Source: Glebionis coronaria
Taxonomy: Eukaryota; Streptophyta; Magnoliopsida; Asterales; Asteraceae
Assembly: GCA_025667525.1 (NCBI GenBank)
Contig: CM046876.1
Location: forward strand, 28,669,224-28,733,223
Length of the DNA stretch: 64,000 bases
Direction: 5' to 3'
Each line of letters begins with the position of its first letter. The first letter of the stretch is position 1. The position numbers and the translations under genes were made by a program. Below are positions 1 to 12,830 of the stretch, one piece after another. The notes below the pieces were generated by a model. That model had not been told where the DNA came from. It was given only the letters and a program-made list of their open reading frames with translations, and searched no databases.

Positions 1-1380
1 TTGACGGTGTTTTCTTACTGTGCAGGGTCCTCAAACAAGTTCACAGTAAGTTATCAAGCCAAATATTAATTCAAATAAACTCATTAACAAAATCATATGT
101 CTATGTCCCAAAATACCAACACTCCATATATATGTTTAGATCATAACATGAGAAAAAAAGTAGAAGTGGTAAATCTTGCCCATTTTATTAATTTAGGGTG
201 CTTTTAACACTTTTTTAAACAGTATGAGTAACTTTTTGCCCATCCATTAATTTTGATGAGCTTAATTGACACATGTAAGACACTAGATGAGCTCTAATTA
301 GCGTATGTAAAGCATCAAATTAGTCACTCGGCACATCTTTTATATTTAATTTTTTTCTCGACTTTTAAACAAGTATTATTATTTATTGTTTTTACGTTTT
401 TATATATTTTTTGTCCATTTTAATTTACGCCCGTTTAGTCCGCGCCCATATGGCACGTGTTAATACAAAAGTCATAATCGGGTCTATAGGTTAAAAGGAT
501 TCTTTGTTATGATTTTTTTCCAAATGCTAGCACGCGTATGTGTTTGATATCTCATAATTGACTATGCAAGTTAAATGGACAGATAAAGGTTTAATCTATA
601 GTATATGTCGAAAGGGCTCTAATGAACAAGTTGGCTAAAATCATATTTCTCACAAATGGATTTTTAACAAATCGTTTGTAATATTGATCATAGGTTGAAA
701 GGTTTATTTATTATAAAACCATGGTATGTGAAATTTCATGACATGTCCATTTGATTGGAATTATGCACTTATGATTTTGTGTAATATTGCTTAAGTTTTA
801 CCCGAATTATACATACACTTCATTACTTCATTTGTATGAATACTAGTTCCAAACAAGTAGCTTTAATATTATTGATTTCATCCCGTTGAATTAGCTCCAT
901 CTCGTATTTTTGTTCTTGCTTATTTGATCACCATTGACGTTTTATGGTATTGTGGGACGTGACAACCCTTTACCACTTTTGTGTTATTTGCTACTTAGTA
1001 AATTGGGAGTGACAACAATTTTACTACGTTTGTTATACTTGTTACATAGATTTTTCCCAAACAAAAACACTCAAATCTCAGCGAACGACCTCAGCTTACC
1101 ACAACAAACTAGCTACAAATAGAAGTGTCATACTTGCTCGTGTGTTTTTAGCTTATTTGGTAATCTTTGTTATAAATTTAAAACTTATCATCAAAATAAC
1201 ACATCAAATTCATAATTAAATAGTATTAGATTTACACTCAATTAGATTTCCTTGAACATGAACGACCTAGTTTGTAAGGAACTCAACTAGAGTCGAAGAC
1301 TTATGATAAGATTGCAATTATACATAGTCTCATCGTCTAAATCGAGCTTAAAATGTTTAAAATATCATCAAAATACCCAA
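1..1380. other. AT-rich non-coding stretch
   Basis: I see no gene here. Open frames are short (62 residues or fewer), hydrophobic and without recognisable domains. Composition is AT-rich with frequent T runs. No LTR ends or target-site duplications could be placed, so whether this is intergenic DNA or part of a repeat is unknown. Confidence 0.5.
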
Positions 1381-3747
1381 ATATATGCTTGTGTTTGTTC
1401 ATTGTGTATTTTAGGTACAGATCTCGTGAAATCAACAAAAGATCAAAGGAATCAAGCAAAAATGAACACGGGAAACGAAGCCGCACAAAGAACCGGACCC
1501 AAATCATGATTTTCCAAAGAAGTCCTTGAAGTTTGAAGATTTGTCAAGATTGGTCCCTCAACTTTGGAAGACTTGTCATGTTAAACCCTTGCAAAACTCA
1601 AATATTGCATATGGGTCCCTAAAATGATGAGATATTACATATAAGGCCCTTGGAAATGATCAAAATTACACAAATGATCCTTGATTTAAAGTTGGCAAAA
1701 CTTTGTGCCACATTTGACAAGTGAGGGAAAGATATATACAAAGGGAAAGACTAAAAAAAGCTGCCATTCTTTGTTTGAAGATAATTTGGGAATACAAGGG
1801 CCATTCTTGCCCAGACATCATAACCCCACCACCCAACCATAACTCGCCACATCATCAACACCACCAATCACAACACCCCACGTCATCACCTCTTCCATGT
1901 CAAACCCCACTCACTTTTTATTAAACAGATTTTTTAAACCCTGTTTTAAATATATAAAAGACGTGGGAAACACTAATCCCCACCCTAAACCTGCATCAAA
2001 CACTCATCTCTCTCACCAAGAACCCTAATCACGATATTAATTAAATCAAAGGGGTTTTGTACAAAACTCTCCAGATCTTTAATTCATGACACACTCAACC
2101 CAACCCCACGTAAAAACACTCCACCAGACACTCCCATGTGATAGTGGAGCCATCCCCTGCTCACGTCCCTTCCCCCAAACCCCATAAGGAGACAATATCA
2201 ACAGCTTAAACTCATGACTTCATCCCAAAGGCATTGTCCAAGATTGCTTCATACAACTGGCAAGTCACAAGATACCAGTGAAGACCAAGTTTGAATTTTC
2301 AGTCAAAGGGCACTTCTGGAATTATAGCTATTAGGGTTTACACTTCTTGTATTTTTTTTATTCAGCGTCTAGTAGCTTCTTTATTGTAGTATAAAAGGTT
2401 CGGATTGTGAACCTTTTCCATTGTTCCAATATTTGTAAAAAAAATTATTATTAATGAAAATTAAAGTTTAAGTTTATTGCAAATATTGAGTTTCATTTTT
2501 ATCAGCTTTCTTAGTTTAATCAATTTTATTTATTTGCAAACTCAGTTTAAATAGTTTTAAGTATTTCATATAGGATTTTCAGTAAATCAGTTTCGTTTTG
2601 TTCTTGGAAAAAGGTTTCTCAATACCCTGAATTCCATATCTTGATGAAGTGAAAGTGGACTCAAGATAGTGATTTCAGTTTTGAGTTGAGTTTTTATCAA
2701 AGAATTTGGTGGTTTTCAAAGTTTCAGTTTTCAAGGATTTTTCAAAAATCCGTTTTTATTTTGCTAATCCATTTACTGTAGCAAAAGCCACAAGCTTTCA
2801 GCTTGTGGTCTTTTGGTTACAAGCTTTTTTCTATTGGTTTGGTGGTGATTGTGCAGGATCAAGAAGAATCACTCCCTCATTTCATGTTCTTTCATTTTTC
2901 ATTTGAAGATATTTTGCCCTTGGGTCCTTCTTTGGATTCCAATCAACAGGGCTTCTCTACTGTTCCATAAGCCCATAAAAGATCACTCACAAGCCCTTGG
3001 AAGGCATTCAGCCAGGTTAGGGCTTTGAACCCCATTTAGTCAAGTTTTTGAGTCTTTTTTATGTGATTTTGAGTGTTTCCTGCTTTTTGTGTTAGTTTGT
3101 CTGTTTGTTTATGCTTATTTTTGTCTCTTATGCATGATTTGATTGTTAGAAATCAGTTTGTTATTGATTTGGCACGTTTTAGTTTGTTAAAAGTTCATTT
3201 TCAGAAATATTAGGGGTGTTTAGATTTGGGATTTAAGGTAAGTTGGTGACACAATTTGGGCTTAGAAACCAGTCAAACACATTTCAATAGTCTTCACTAG
3301 GTTATATCAGTATTTGGTTTGAGTTTTGTGTGTTGATAACAAAATATTTCATGCTAGTTCTTGGTAAAAATAGTCAAAAATCTGTTAGCCTTTAAAACAG
3401 CCTTGTTTAGTAAGTTTTTGGATCACCAACCTTTGTTAACTGTTAGATCTAGGTGGTAATTAGGATTGATTACTAGTTTGAGGAAGTTTGTGTGTGAGTT
3501 GAGTGAGTTTTGGCCAACCAAAACTCACCCAAGTGCACATCAGCAAGTCATCATCAGACCCTATAGATGCTCATCACTAACTTCTTTTTGCCCTTTTGTG
3601 TGTTTAACTTGCATTAGACTTGTTCTTTTTCTTGTGTATTTGACTCCCCACAACCCAACTGGTTGTGGGGGTGCCCTTGTTTTCAAGTAAAACCAAGAAA
3701 CCAAGATTTCACAAGCCAAAAAGGCACCAGATACGTTTTTTAGTTAA
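1381..3747 (+). other. Retroelement-like non-coding region with TATA motifs
   Basis: There is no coding capacity. Two TATA-like sites are visible (tatataaaag near 1950, gtataaaagg near 2390). CA-rich and AG-rich blocks resemble the LTR and leader sequence of large plant LTR elements. The sequence runs into a purine/pyrimidine hairpin at 3748 and a T-rich tract. I could not find terminal TG/CA ends or a primer-binding site, so calling it an LTR is inference only. Confidence 0.3.
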
Positions 3748-3774
3748 AGCAGTGGGAAAAACCTTCCCACTGCT
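3748..3774. repeat. Perfect inverted repeat AGCAGTGGGAA / TTCCCACTGCT
   Basis: Two 11-base arms are exactly complementary and separated by the 5-base loop aaacc. The same word (CCCACTGC or its complement) recurs in the A, B and E retroelements of this window. Confidence 0.8.
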
Positions 3775-3799
3775 AGTGCAAAGGACAAAAGTCCTCAAA

Positions 3800-4860
3800 G
3801 TGTCCCCTTCAGAATTTCTATTTTTTTGTCTTTAGTGCCCTTTTGTAATCTTTTTCATCCATTTCAATCTTCTTATTTTTGTTATTTTATTTTTGAATTT
3901 CCATAAAGTTTATTTTCATTTTACTGTTCATTTACTATTTTTTAGATTAAAATGCAATTTTAATTAGTTTTTAATTTCTGATTTTTGTCTTCTAGTGTAA
4001 AACTTTTATATTTTTCAGTTTTAAAAATTTTGTTAGATTCAGAAAAGTATTTTAAGATTTTTAGATTCAAAAAGTTTTAATGTTCACCTTTTTAAGTATT
4101 TTTTAGATTTAATTTTAGTTTAATTAGGATTTAATTAAATCTGTTTTGTCTTTTAGTGTAAAAAATTATTCTTTTCAACTTTTTAAAATTTTCTACTATT
4201 TAGTAATATAAATTAGGATTTTTCAAACAGTAAGTTTAATTTTAGCATCATTTTATTATTTTTAATCATTATTTTAGTTTAAAAATTGTTTTTAGTGTTT
4301 TAAAAATAGAAAAATAGTTTCTAAAATTTAGGAAAAATACTTTTTAGTCTTTAAATAATATAAGTGAGTTTTTAGTTCAATAAAATAAAATTTTGGTCTT
4401 TTTCTTAATTATATTTATTTTTAGGGCTTTAATTAGCATTTAAAATTGAATATGTAATTAATAAAAGGTTTTAAAATTTATTTATTGAATTTTTATTCTT
4501 ATTTATATTATTTTAGACTTAGTTTTCTTTTTTAATTAGTTTTTAGGTTTAATTTTTAATTTTATCGCGTTTTACGTAATTACGTTATCGTTTTATGTCA
4601 TTCGTCGTAGTTTAATAGTAGTGTAGCTCGTCTTTAAAATTTTTCTCTTTTAAACCAAAAACGTCACTAATCAAAACTCTTGATTTTATATAATTGGAAA
4701 CACAACACATACACCTCCTTCGAGAACGAACCCGCATTTATTCGGTTTTACGTTTTTCCTAAAGCGTAAGACTTAATACTTGTCGCTCACACGCGTTTTT
4801 CCTAAAACGTGTACGATTTACCTACATCACCTTACATCGCCGCTTACAACAATTATGGAC
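3800..4860. other. T-rich low-complexity tract
   Basis: Degenerate T/A-rich sequence built from variants of ttttagttt and aatttaggat. No open frame of note. A similar T-rich block occurs inside the insertion at 27386-29150 (about 28740-29000), which suggests a retroelement origin, but this is only a compositional resemblance. Confidence 0.5.
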
Positions 4861-4864
4861 ACTC

Positions 4865-5075
4865 AGCTAAATATCGAGTTCTAATCTTAGATAGAACCAA
4901 TCTACACTCGTCGCCGGTTTCCATTTACCAACACAAGGCTAGATGTCGAGCTCTAATCTTATCTAGAACTAATTTACACTCGTCACCTATTTCCTTTTAT
5001 CGATACAAGGCTAGATGTCAAGTTCTAATCTTAGTTAGAACCAATCTACACTCGTCACTCATACTCACATCACTT
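4865..5075. repeat. Tandem repeat, unit 72-73 bp, about 3 copies
   Basis: Copies start at 4865, 4938 and 5010 with the shared core gctaGATGTCgAGttCTAATC, followed by agaaccaatctacactcgtc. The third copy runs into the next array, which has a different unit. Confidence 0.85.
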
Positions 5076-5290
5076 TTAAGATAAGTGAGAACTAACACAC
5101 TCATACTCACAATTACATCACTTTGTAGCTAAGTGAGAACTTACACACTCATACTCACAATTCAATCACTTTGTAGCTAAGTGAGAACTAACACACTCAT
5201 ACTCGCAATTACATCACTTTGCAGCCAAGTGAGAACTTACACACAAGACACTAACACTCATATCACTTTAGAGATAAGTGAACTAACACA
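5057..5290. repeat. Tandem repeat, unit about 48 bp, about 5 copies
   Basis: The core actcatactcac recurs at 5057, 5099, 5147 and 5195, with a diverged copy near 5254. Each copy is followed by tcactttgtagctaagtgag variants. The array directly abuts the 72 bp array. Confidence 0.85.
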
Positions 5291-5484
5291 CAAGATACAA
5301 TCCAAACATTTAGTTCATACAAACATTAAACATAAACTAAAAAGAAGTTAAAGTTCAAATAACTAAGAATTCAACTTCTAAGTAATCTCAAAGTGGCAAT
5401 CAAGAAGAATCATCTATTCTTCTTTCCCAACCTTTTGAACATCTTTCCAATGGAATTGAATCCTCCTATAATCTCCTCCCGAAT

Positions 5485-6618
5485 CTAAAGATTTTTGCAA
5501 TAAAGAGTCTCGAGATTTATATCTTGAGGAATATCAATAGAGGTGGAAGACAATTGACGAGGTATTATAGGTAAACCATTAATATAAGTGTATATAGATG
5601 GTGTGGAGTTACTCGGGGAACCTACGCCGGCATTAGTTTCACCTTCATCATTATGATTGGATGAAGATGATATTTGCCCAACATCGAGGGTTACTTCTCG
5701 ATGAAAACTTCTTGTTCCACCGATATAACTCCTAGGCTCATGTAGATGATTCCTTTGGATCGGAAACATCACAGAATTTATCGGTTCATATGAGGATAAT
5801 CTGAGAAGTGGAAAATCGTGATCAACCCTTCTATAAAGGCGAGTGATGAGCATTTAATAAGGAAGGTTTGTGTTAGGATTGGAAAGAACAAACTTGATTC
5901 TACTAGCGATGAAGAACGCGAGATTGTACGGGGTGGAGGTAGCGAGACAGTACACCATACGTGCAAGGCATACGGGTATGTGACCGGGATTACCACCAAG
6001 ACATAAAATGTTTTCCCTAATGATTTCTCCTCATGACAACATGGAATCATTAAGTTTGCTAGTTTGTAATTCCCAAGGAGTCAGAGCATGAATGGCTCCT
6101 TGGATCTTACCTATAATCGTACGCTCGTGTGGTTTTTGAATGACTTGGGTGATGAGAGCAAGTGTGAGGAATTACAGTGGCATAGTGGCAATCGATAGGG
6201 GCCGATTCAAAGGAGTCAAGACTCCATGAGTCGGTGAACCGACATTGCCCATCATAAGGTACCTTAAGAATTCGACCAAATTTTACAAGGGAGTAAATGA
6301 TGGATTGGACCCTTATGGAAAACTTAATAGATAAACCGTTATCGATGCACATGAGGGAGTAAGAACTAAAGAACTCAAGAAGAAAATGGGGGTAGATTTT
6401 CTCGTTAAAGTGAAGCAAACAATCGAAATTAATGTGCTCGAACATGGAACGGGTATAATCATACCCTCAATATCGGGATAGACAACACAACCCTCGTTTA
6501 AGTATCGTTTTTCTAGAGAACGAAGTGAGTATTTAAGAGTTCGAGAGTGACAAGAATCAGAAAGAATAGGCATATAATTCTTAGTTTTCTCGTGGTCGAT
6601 TTGAATTTCCGAAGGCAT
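5485..6618 (-). pseudogene. Broken retroelement ORF1-like (Athila ORF1-type) pseudogene
   Basis: Reading right to left, three out-of-frame segments together resemble the ORF1-type protein common in composite LTR elements. The first (6618 to about 6450) begins MPSEIQIDHEK. The second (6445-6107) carries FEHINFDCLLHFNE and KFGRILKVPYDGQCRFTDSW. The last part carries VYCLATSTPYNLAFFIASR, then a stop codon at about 5854, then MLITRLYRRVDHDFP. At least two frameshifts and several stops separate them, so no product is expected. Assignment to the Athila-type ORF1 family is by recalled motif resemblance and is moderately sure; a retroelement origin is more certain than the clade. No LTRs could be paired with it. 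Confidence 0.55.
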
Positions 6619-7346
6619 TTTTAGTACCTATAATACACAAAAATATACACAAATCACTATTTCTAAAACTAGTGTTAATATTTTTTAAAAATTCATAGGA
6701 ATGTGGTTAATAAAAAAAGTGACTAATTCATATAAATACAAATATCGCACTAAAACGATATTTATGTTTTAATCACTCCTAATATTTCGTTAATGACAAA
6801 ACATCAAACATATTTTTATGTTTGTGTTTCAATCAACATCTAAGTATTTTAATCTATGAACTTATGTTCTAAACTTTTACAAAAAGTTTTATATTTAAGT
6901 GTAAAATTAAAATGGACAAAATATATTCTCTATATATATCAGGTATATAAAATTCAACCATGACTAAATTCATTGATTGTGTGTGATCTTGGACAAATAT
7001 TTATGAGGCAACAAAAGTCAGACCCGGGCGGACCCTTAGGTAAAGGTGCCGACGGGTTCCGTGGGTGTCTGATATTTTTCCTATAAATACCATGCTTTAT
7101 CCAAGCTTGAACTCACCCATATTCTAACCTTTCTATCTAAACTCTCTGCATATATCTAACTCTCTAACCTCATTCTTATCTTACTTCTTGTCTCTTGTCA
7201 TTTAGATCTTTGTGAATTTGAAGATCGATTACGAGAATTCTATCCTCTAAGCTTTGATCCTTCAAAGATTAACTCTATGTGAATGTGTTAAGTATTACCT
7301 ACACAATCACCATTGTTGTACCCATTCTTCTACCTACTTTTGTAAT
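6619..7346. other. Non-coding stretch with a TATA-like site
   Basis: No open frame of interest. A TATA-like site (cctataaatacc) at about 7080 is followed by a CT-rich stretch resembling a plant 5' UTR or LTR U5 region. It ends where the truncated LTR of element B begins. Could be the remains of another element or of a promoter; undecided. Confidence 0.4.
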
Positions 7347-7664
7347 TGTAACACCCCACTTGTATAAGTGGACCGTTACGTGTATTTATGGCGTGTCATC
7401 AAAGCATATAAGGTAAATGTCCTAAAATATTAACTGACCATAAAGGAAATACCTGAATCAAACGTCGGTAATCCAAACATAAGCTCAAAACATGAAATGT
7501 AAAATACTGAAAGGAGGGACTAAACAATGTCCAAACAGGCAGATAAATGTATGAAGTGCATATGTAAAGAAGTCTGGATAGCTTCCATCTAAATGCACGT
7601 ACTCTCAGAATCCTAAAATCATCCATGTAAACCTACCGTTTGTAACATGAAAAGAAACTAAGGC
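7347..7664 (-). repeat. Element B 3' LTR, left fragment
   Basis: Starts tgtaacaccccactt and is the reverse complement of the end of the element A 5' LTR (10463 back to about 9990), with scattered mismatches. It stops at 7664, exactly where A begins. The missing remainder resumes at 29391-29396, on the other side of A. Confidence 0.9.
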
Positions 7665-8314
7665 TATAAAACCCGTATTTAAAGATTAAAATATTAAATA
7701 CGCAGTTTTGATTTATTATAAGCTTTATATAATTATTCAGGAAAATAAATATTACGAGTGTATTATTACACAGAAAAGAATTTTACGTTTTCAGAAATTT
7801 AAAACACGAGACATATACGAATGCACATGAATAAACAATATATGATCGAGAACACGAAACCAAGCCACGACTAATAACATATGATAATTATTAAGTCGGG
7901 AATCGAAAAACAAACACCTCTTGTGTGTTTAGGCCGCGCCATAATGGTGAAAGAAAAACCAAAATGGGCCTTAGGCCCAGCCCTTTAGAAAATTAATCAA
8001 GCAGGGGTTCCAATACTTACATATTACAAAATAGACAAAACAAATTAGGGTTGTTTATTTCTTGTTTCCTGCCGACACATAAGACAAAAAAAAAGTGGCC
8101 GCCGGCTGTAGAGAAAGAAAAAGGAGATTTCGGGTTTGTTGTCCACCATAGATTCGTGTTTAATCTCTATCCATATTAGATCATCATAAAGGTATCACCT
8201 TCAGCTTGCTATATTAATTTACGTCATGATCTTTTGTTCTAAGCTTATTAAAACGAACCTTAAATGTATACAAAAGAGAAAAGAGGGGTTGTCGGATTGG
8301 ATGGCTGCACGAAA

Positions 8315-8451
8315 ACCGAGACACCACCATGTCTCGGTGGTGGTGTTGGTTGTGGTCGACCGAGGGAAGAAAGACCCCAAACAGGGTGGGTTTGTTTAGA
8401 TATTGATGATCGGGGGTGTTGGTTTATATGAAACGAGACCATATGGTCTCG
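8315..8451. repeat. Palindromes with CGAGAC/GTCTCG arms, element A LTR
   Basis: Arms accgagac (8315-8322) and gtctcggt (8331-8338) enclose an 8-base loop, and a perfect 18-base palindrome cgagaccatatggtctcg lies at 8434-8451. Counterparts lie in the 3' LTR (15656-15677, 15723-15744, 15842-15857) and in B (30703-30723, 31103-31120). Confidence 0.85.
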
Positions 8452-8545
8452 GTGGCCTCAACCTTGCCCAGCCGTGACCCACACAGGGGCGGCTCGGGTT
8501 GCGTTTCGATCCAAAGGGTTGCCAAAAACCATTCGGTTGTAGGGC

Positions 8546-8554
8546 TATATAAAG
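8546..8554 (+). promoter_or_regulatory. LTR TATA box (TATATAAAG), element A
   Basis: A strong plant TATA box, conserved at 15953-15961 in the other LTR. Transcription would start about 30 bp downstream, just before or within the GCAGTGGGAA array. Promoter function is inferred from sequence only. Confidence 0.55.
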
Positions 8555-8744
8555 GGGTGTTTGGGACTGTGACGAACAGTGGGAAATCATAAGAAGCAGT
8601 GGGAAGAATATAAAGAGCAGTGGGAACTTGTTAAACATAAAATAAAAGGATTTTGGTTCTGAAATTAGCGACAGATTAGCGACGCTAATTTCCGTCGCAG
8701 ATTCATTAAATGACAGTTTTTAGATACTCACCTTTTGGTAACAC

Positions 8745-8772
8745 AATTAGTGACAGTTTTCTGTCACTAATT
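8745..8772. repeat. Perfect hairpin, 12 bp arms, 4-base loop
   Basis: aattagtgacag, then tttt, then ctgtcactaatt. It is retained with small changes in the 3' LTR near 16150-16180. Confidence 0.9.
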
Positions 8773-10003
8773 CATATGGACAGATTATATATATATTAGT
8801 GAATTGTTTTAGTGCGACCGAGAATGGGTATCTCGGTAGGCTCGGGATATAGTTAATTTATAAAAATGGATATTTTGAATTATACCTTTAGCACTTAATT
8901 TTATAAATATATAACTTATATATTTAAATGGATTAAATTAAAATAGTTTTTTAAAAAGGGGTATAATTTATTAAATAGATTTAATAAATTGGAAACGTTC
9001 TAATTTAGGAAACTTCTATTATTAACAGGTTATTAAATATAGAAATATTATAACGTCGGAATACGTGTTATGCTATAATTAATAATAGAACATGAATACG
9101 TTAATCAGATATATCAGAACATTCAGACATATCAGTTTATATATTAATAGTAGTACATAATAAATAAATTAACTAAGTACTATTGAGATAAATTAAATAA
9201 ATGAATATCAGTTAACTTATTCGCGTCCTTTATTCATGTAGCTCGCATGAAATCAAAGTAGACTTCTGTCAGTTGATCTCGGTCGGTTACTAGACACGAG
9301 GTACGGATTTTCCGTTCTTTCAGTAAGGACTTCCTTTCTATGCATGATTAGGACTCCCTGTCTGCACCCAAATGTTTTCCCCAGTATATGTTATAAATTA
9401 TCAGAAATTATTTTAATAACTAAGATATTGCCTGAGCCTTATATACAAGCATGACCAGTCAATAATACTATTTACGGAGGTACCGTAACCATGACACTTG
9501 AGGCACCGGTTTCATGACTCACCTGCGGGAGAGTGATATCCCGCAGCGTTCCACTCAGTTCAGCTTGGCCATTTTATCAGTATTATTAGTGGGGCGTATG
9601 GATGCATCCTAGGCTACCAGTTTACAGTTATCAGGTGAATGTGGTGTGTGCTCTACATCCTTCACATTGGAGCTGATCCCTCCACCCAGCACATTATTTT
9701 GAGGTCACCCCTCTACAACATGACGAGGTCACCCCTCCAGTTATTCATGCAACAGTTGTTTCAGCACATGACCTATATAAGCTCTTGGCAATTAAAATAC
9801 AGTAAATGCATGTTTTTAGATTTAACAGATAACAGTTCAGTTTTATTATTTATAAATCAGACTTATCAGATTTTATACAGTTTTCATCACACTCCACATA
9901 TCAGTCTTTCAGCTTCAGTAATTATTAATTATTTCAAGTCCAGTATATTCTTATCATGCATTATATCCGTTCACTGAGCGTTATGCTCAGCCGTAGTTCT
10001 TTC

Positions 10004-10331
10004 ATGTTCTAACAGCAGGTACACCAGGACACTCTTAAGATTCTGAGAGCTTGTGCATTGGATGGAAGCAATCCAGACTTCTTTACTTTATGCACTTCAT
10101 TCTTATATTGCCTGTTGGATTTGTTTAGTCCTTTCTTTCAGTATTTTATTTTTCATGTTTTGAGCTTATGTTCTAACAGCAGGTACACCAGGACACTCTT
10201 AAGATTCTGAGAGCTTGTGCATTGGATGGAAGCAATCCAGACTTCTTTACTTTATGCACTTCATTCTTATATTGCCTGTTGGACATTGTTTAGTCCTTTC
10301 TTTCAGTATTTTACTTTTCATGTTTTGAGCT
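10004..10331 (+). repeat. 164 bp tandem duplication inside element A 5' LTR
   Basis: Two near-identical units start at 10004 and 10168 (atgttctaacagcagg). The 3' LTR of A and the LTR of B each have one copy, so the duplication arose in this LTR after insertion or during the last replication cycle. Confidence 0.9.
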
Positions 10332-10467
10332 TATGTTGGATTACCGATGTTTGATTCTGGTATTTCTGTTATGGTCAGTTAATGTTTTAGGACATTTACC
10401 TTATGCATTGATGACACGCCATAAATACACGTAACGGTCCACTTATCCAAGTGGGGTGTTACAATTA

Positions 10468-10479
10468 TGGTATCAGAGC
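10468..10479 (+). promoter_or_regulatory. Primer-binding site of element A (TGGTATCAGAGC)
   Basis: Complementary to the 3' end of initiator tRNA-Met, the usual primer of plant LTR elements. It lies 4 bases after the LTR end, which fixes the 5' LTR boundary at 10463. Confidence 0.9.
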
Positions 10480-12830
10480 GCAAGGTTCGACCTGTAGGCT
10501 CTAAAACTTGACCTGTGACTAGTGGGTAGTCACCAGGAACTTTCCAGATTTTGGCGTTGTTACCTTTCATGTTGCTCATGCATTTATCAGTTAGTTTTCT
10601 TCATTTATCAGTCAGTTTGCTTAAAGTTTTTGACTAAGTAAAAGTTTGGTACAGGACCGGCCATATTTAGTCGCATGTGCTTTTCATTCAAATTTTGTTA
10701 TTAGGTGAACTGACCCATATGCGTTCACCCTTTATCAGGTCAAATTTCATGCTTTTCAGTGGAAGGTTATTTTATGAACTGATACATAGTTGTTCACCTT
10801 TGTCATGTCATGACATTTTATAAGTTTTGACTGGTATGGGTTGGACTACAGCCAACCATATTTAGTCTCAGATTGTAAATATTATACATGACAGTTCTCA
10901 TGAAATTTTGACAAGTATGGATCGAACCATAATCGCCCATACTTAGTCCCATGTTTTCTCCTTTGAGTTATGTGGATTGAACCATAGCCATCCACATCAG
11001 TTGATGTTAAACCTCAGTTGATTTCACTTTTATGTTCTTTGTAACAGTCAAGTTTCATGCTCTCAGGTGGATGTCGTTTTCATGCTGATTAAGTTTCATG
11101 TCTCCTTACAAGGATTATGTTATCAGCAAAGTGATGATGTTTTCATGCTAAGATACATGGGGACTACAATAAAAAAAATTTCATGATAAATCATGTTTGG
11201 TCTTCATCAATCATGTCTTCATGCTAACCATTGATGAAACTCCATTTAATCATACTTTTGAGCCTCTATACAACCAGCATTAAGTCTACGTAGGAATTGT
11301 CAGCCTATCATGTTACTTGTTTCAGTTCAGTTTGATAACCAATTAAATCAAATTATCTTCCGTTGCCATGTCAGACGGTTAACACCAGTATCGATCATCT
11401 CAAGAAATTTCCATCAGAGCCATGTACAGTATTTCATGTGTACTCCATGAACAGTACCTCAGGTGTACTACATGTACAATATTCATCGTTTACTTCACGT
11501 ACAGTATTCAGGTGTACTCCATATACCTTACTCCATGTGTACTGTTAATCGATCCTTAATCATCTCAGGCGTTTCTACTTGTCGATATACTACCAGATGC
11601 TGATGTTGCTTGTGAGTTGAAGATTTTACCAGATACTTATGCTGCTAACACTTTGAAGACCTCACAAATGTTGATGCTGCTGATACTTTGGAGATTTCTC
11701 AAGATGCTGATGTTGTTTATACTATGAAGACTCTGCAGAACAAGGACGAAAACTATAAATTTTAAATTTATGACAAGAATAAATTTCAACCATCAGACAC
11801 TACCATTCCATTCCATGCTTTTACCTTCTCAGCTTGATGTCATACTTCACTCAGCTAACCTTTCATTCAGAAGAGTGGGAACCGGAACCCAGCCGGCCAC
11901 TCAAGAGAATAGTTACATGAATCACGGTCATGATAATGACCGTCATAAATTAACAGACAAAGTAGTGGTGACAACCACCGTGATTATAATTAATCAGTCC
12001 GTAAACATCAGAACTCCGGAAAGGACGTGACCAGAAATACAGAGGTCAGTAGTCTTACCGGTCCGCCAATCCTAGCAGTTACCAAAATTTTCCAGCCTTG
12101 TCCAGATTCATCCACTAAAACACATGTCAAGACAGCAGTCAAGACATAGGTCTCACGTATCATTTCGGAATACACATATCAGGACACCAGTCATGGTACA
12201 CGTCATACGAATCTTTTCTCAAAATACGAGTCAGAACTCATAGCTCCAGTACGTTTCTAAACCAGACCCTCAGTAATTTAGGGTACCTTTCAGAAAAGTG
12301 GTATACCCATTCTCTTATGCCACACATGAATCAGATCATTTAAAAATCCAGTCACCACCACTAGAGTATTACTCAGGTTAAACACGCAGTATTCATTCTG
12401 AGAGGTTATAGACGAACGCATTCAGTGAAAAAAATTGCCACGTTTGCTTCGACTATTCATATGTCAGCTTTATCTAAATCAGGTATTACCTACCTCCTAG
12501 CCAGAAAAGACTCCACAATATCACCCATATTTATTAAAGTTTTCTTTTCAGTTAACGACGAGATCCGTCTTACTAAATCCCTAATATATATTCATTATGT
12601 TTTCTGTCGAAAAATCAGTACAAATTGTTTCTGCCTTACAAGCGCATGACTTATCAGTCCACAGTTACGAAGACTTTTTAGCTACCAGTTATAAACTCAC
12701 TTCTGAAATTCTTTAAATTCATAATCAGCAGATTATTCCAGAGTTTCCAGGTGTAATTCCAGAAAGTTTTCAAGAAATTCCTTCCTAACCACGAGACAGA
12801 ATTTAACATCGAGTTAGTCTCAAGAACGGA
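10480..12830 (+). other. Degenerate interior of element A (former gag/protease zone)
   Basis: No significant open frame remains. By position this is where gag and protease would have been. Short phrases with repeated ttcatg and gtactcc words are visible (11400-11550), but no zinc knuckle or protease motif can be read. Confidence 0.5.

Larger units (their letters stand above)
7665..10463 (+). repeat. Element A 5' LTR
   Basis: Aligns over its whole length with 15009-17589 plus 29268-29390. Begins TATAAAACCC (TG mutated to TA) and ends GGGTGTTACA just before the PBS. Contains a TATA box at 8546, an array of three GCAGTGGGAA-like words at 8576-8626, several palindromes and a 164 bp tandem duplication (10004-10331) absent from the other copies. 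Confidence 0.9.

Noticed and set aside
1721..1924. 67-residue frame with His/Pro-rich end
   Set aside because: Low complexity and no homologous neighbour; sits in LTR-like non-coding sequence.
8396..8638. Minus-strand frame with a signal-peptide-like start (MFNKFPLLFIFFPLLLMI), repeated at 15848-16105
   Set aside because: It is antisense to the LTR promoter region; the hydrophobic part is the complement of the GCAGTGGGAA array and TATA zone. Repetition reflects LTR identity, not gene conservation, and B lacks the frame.
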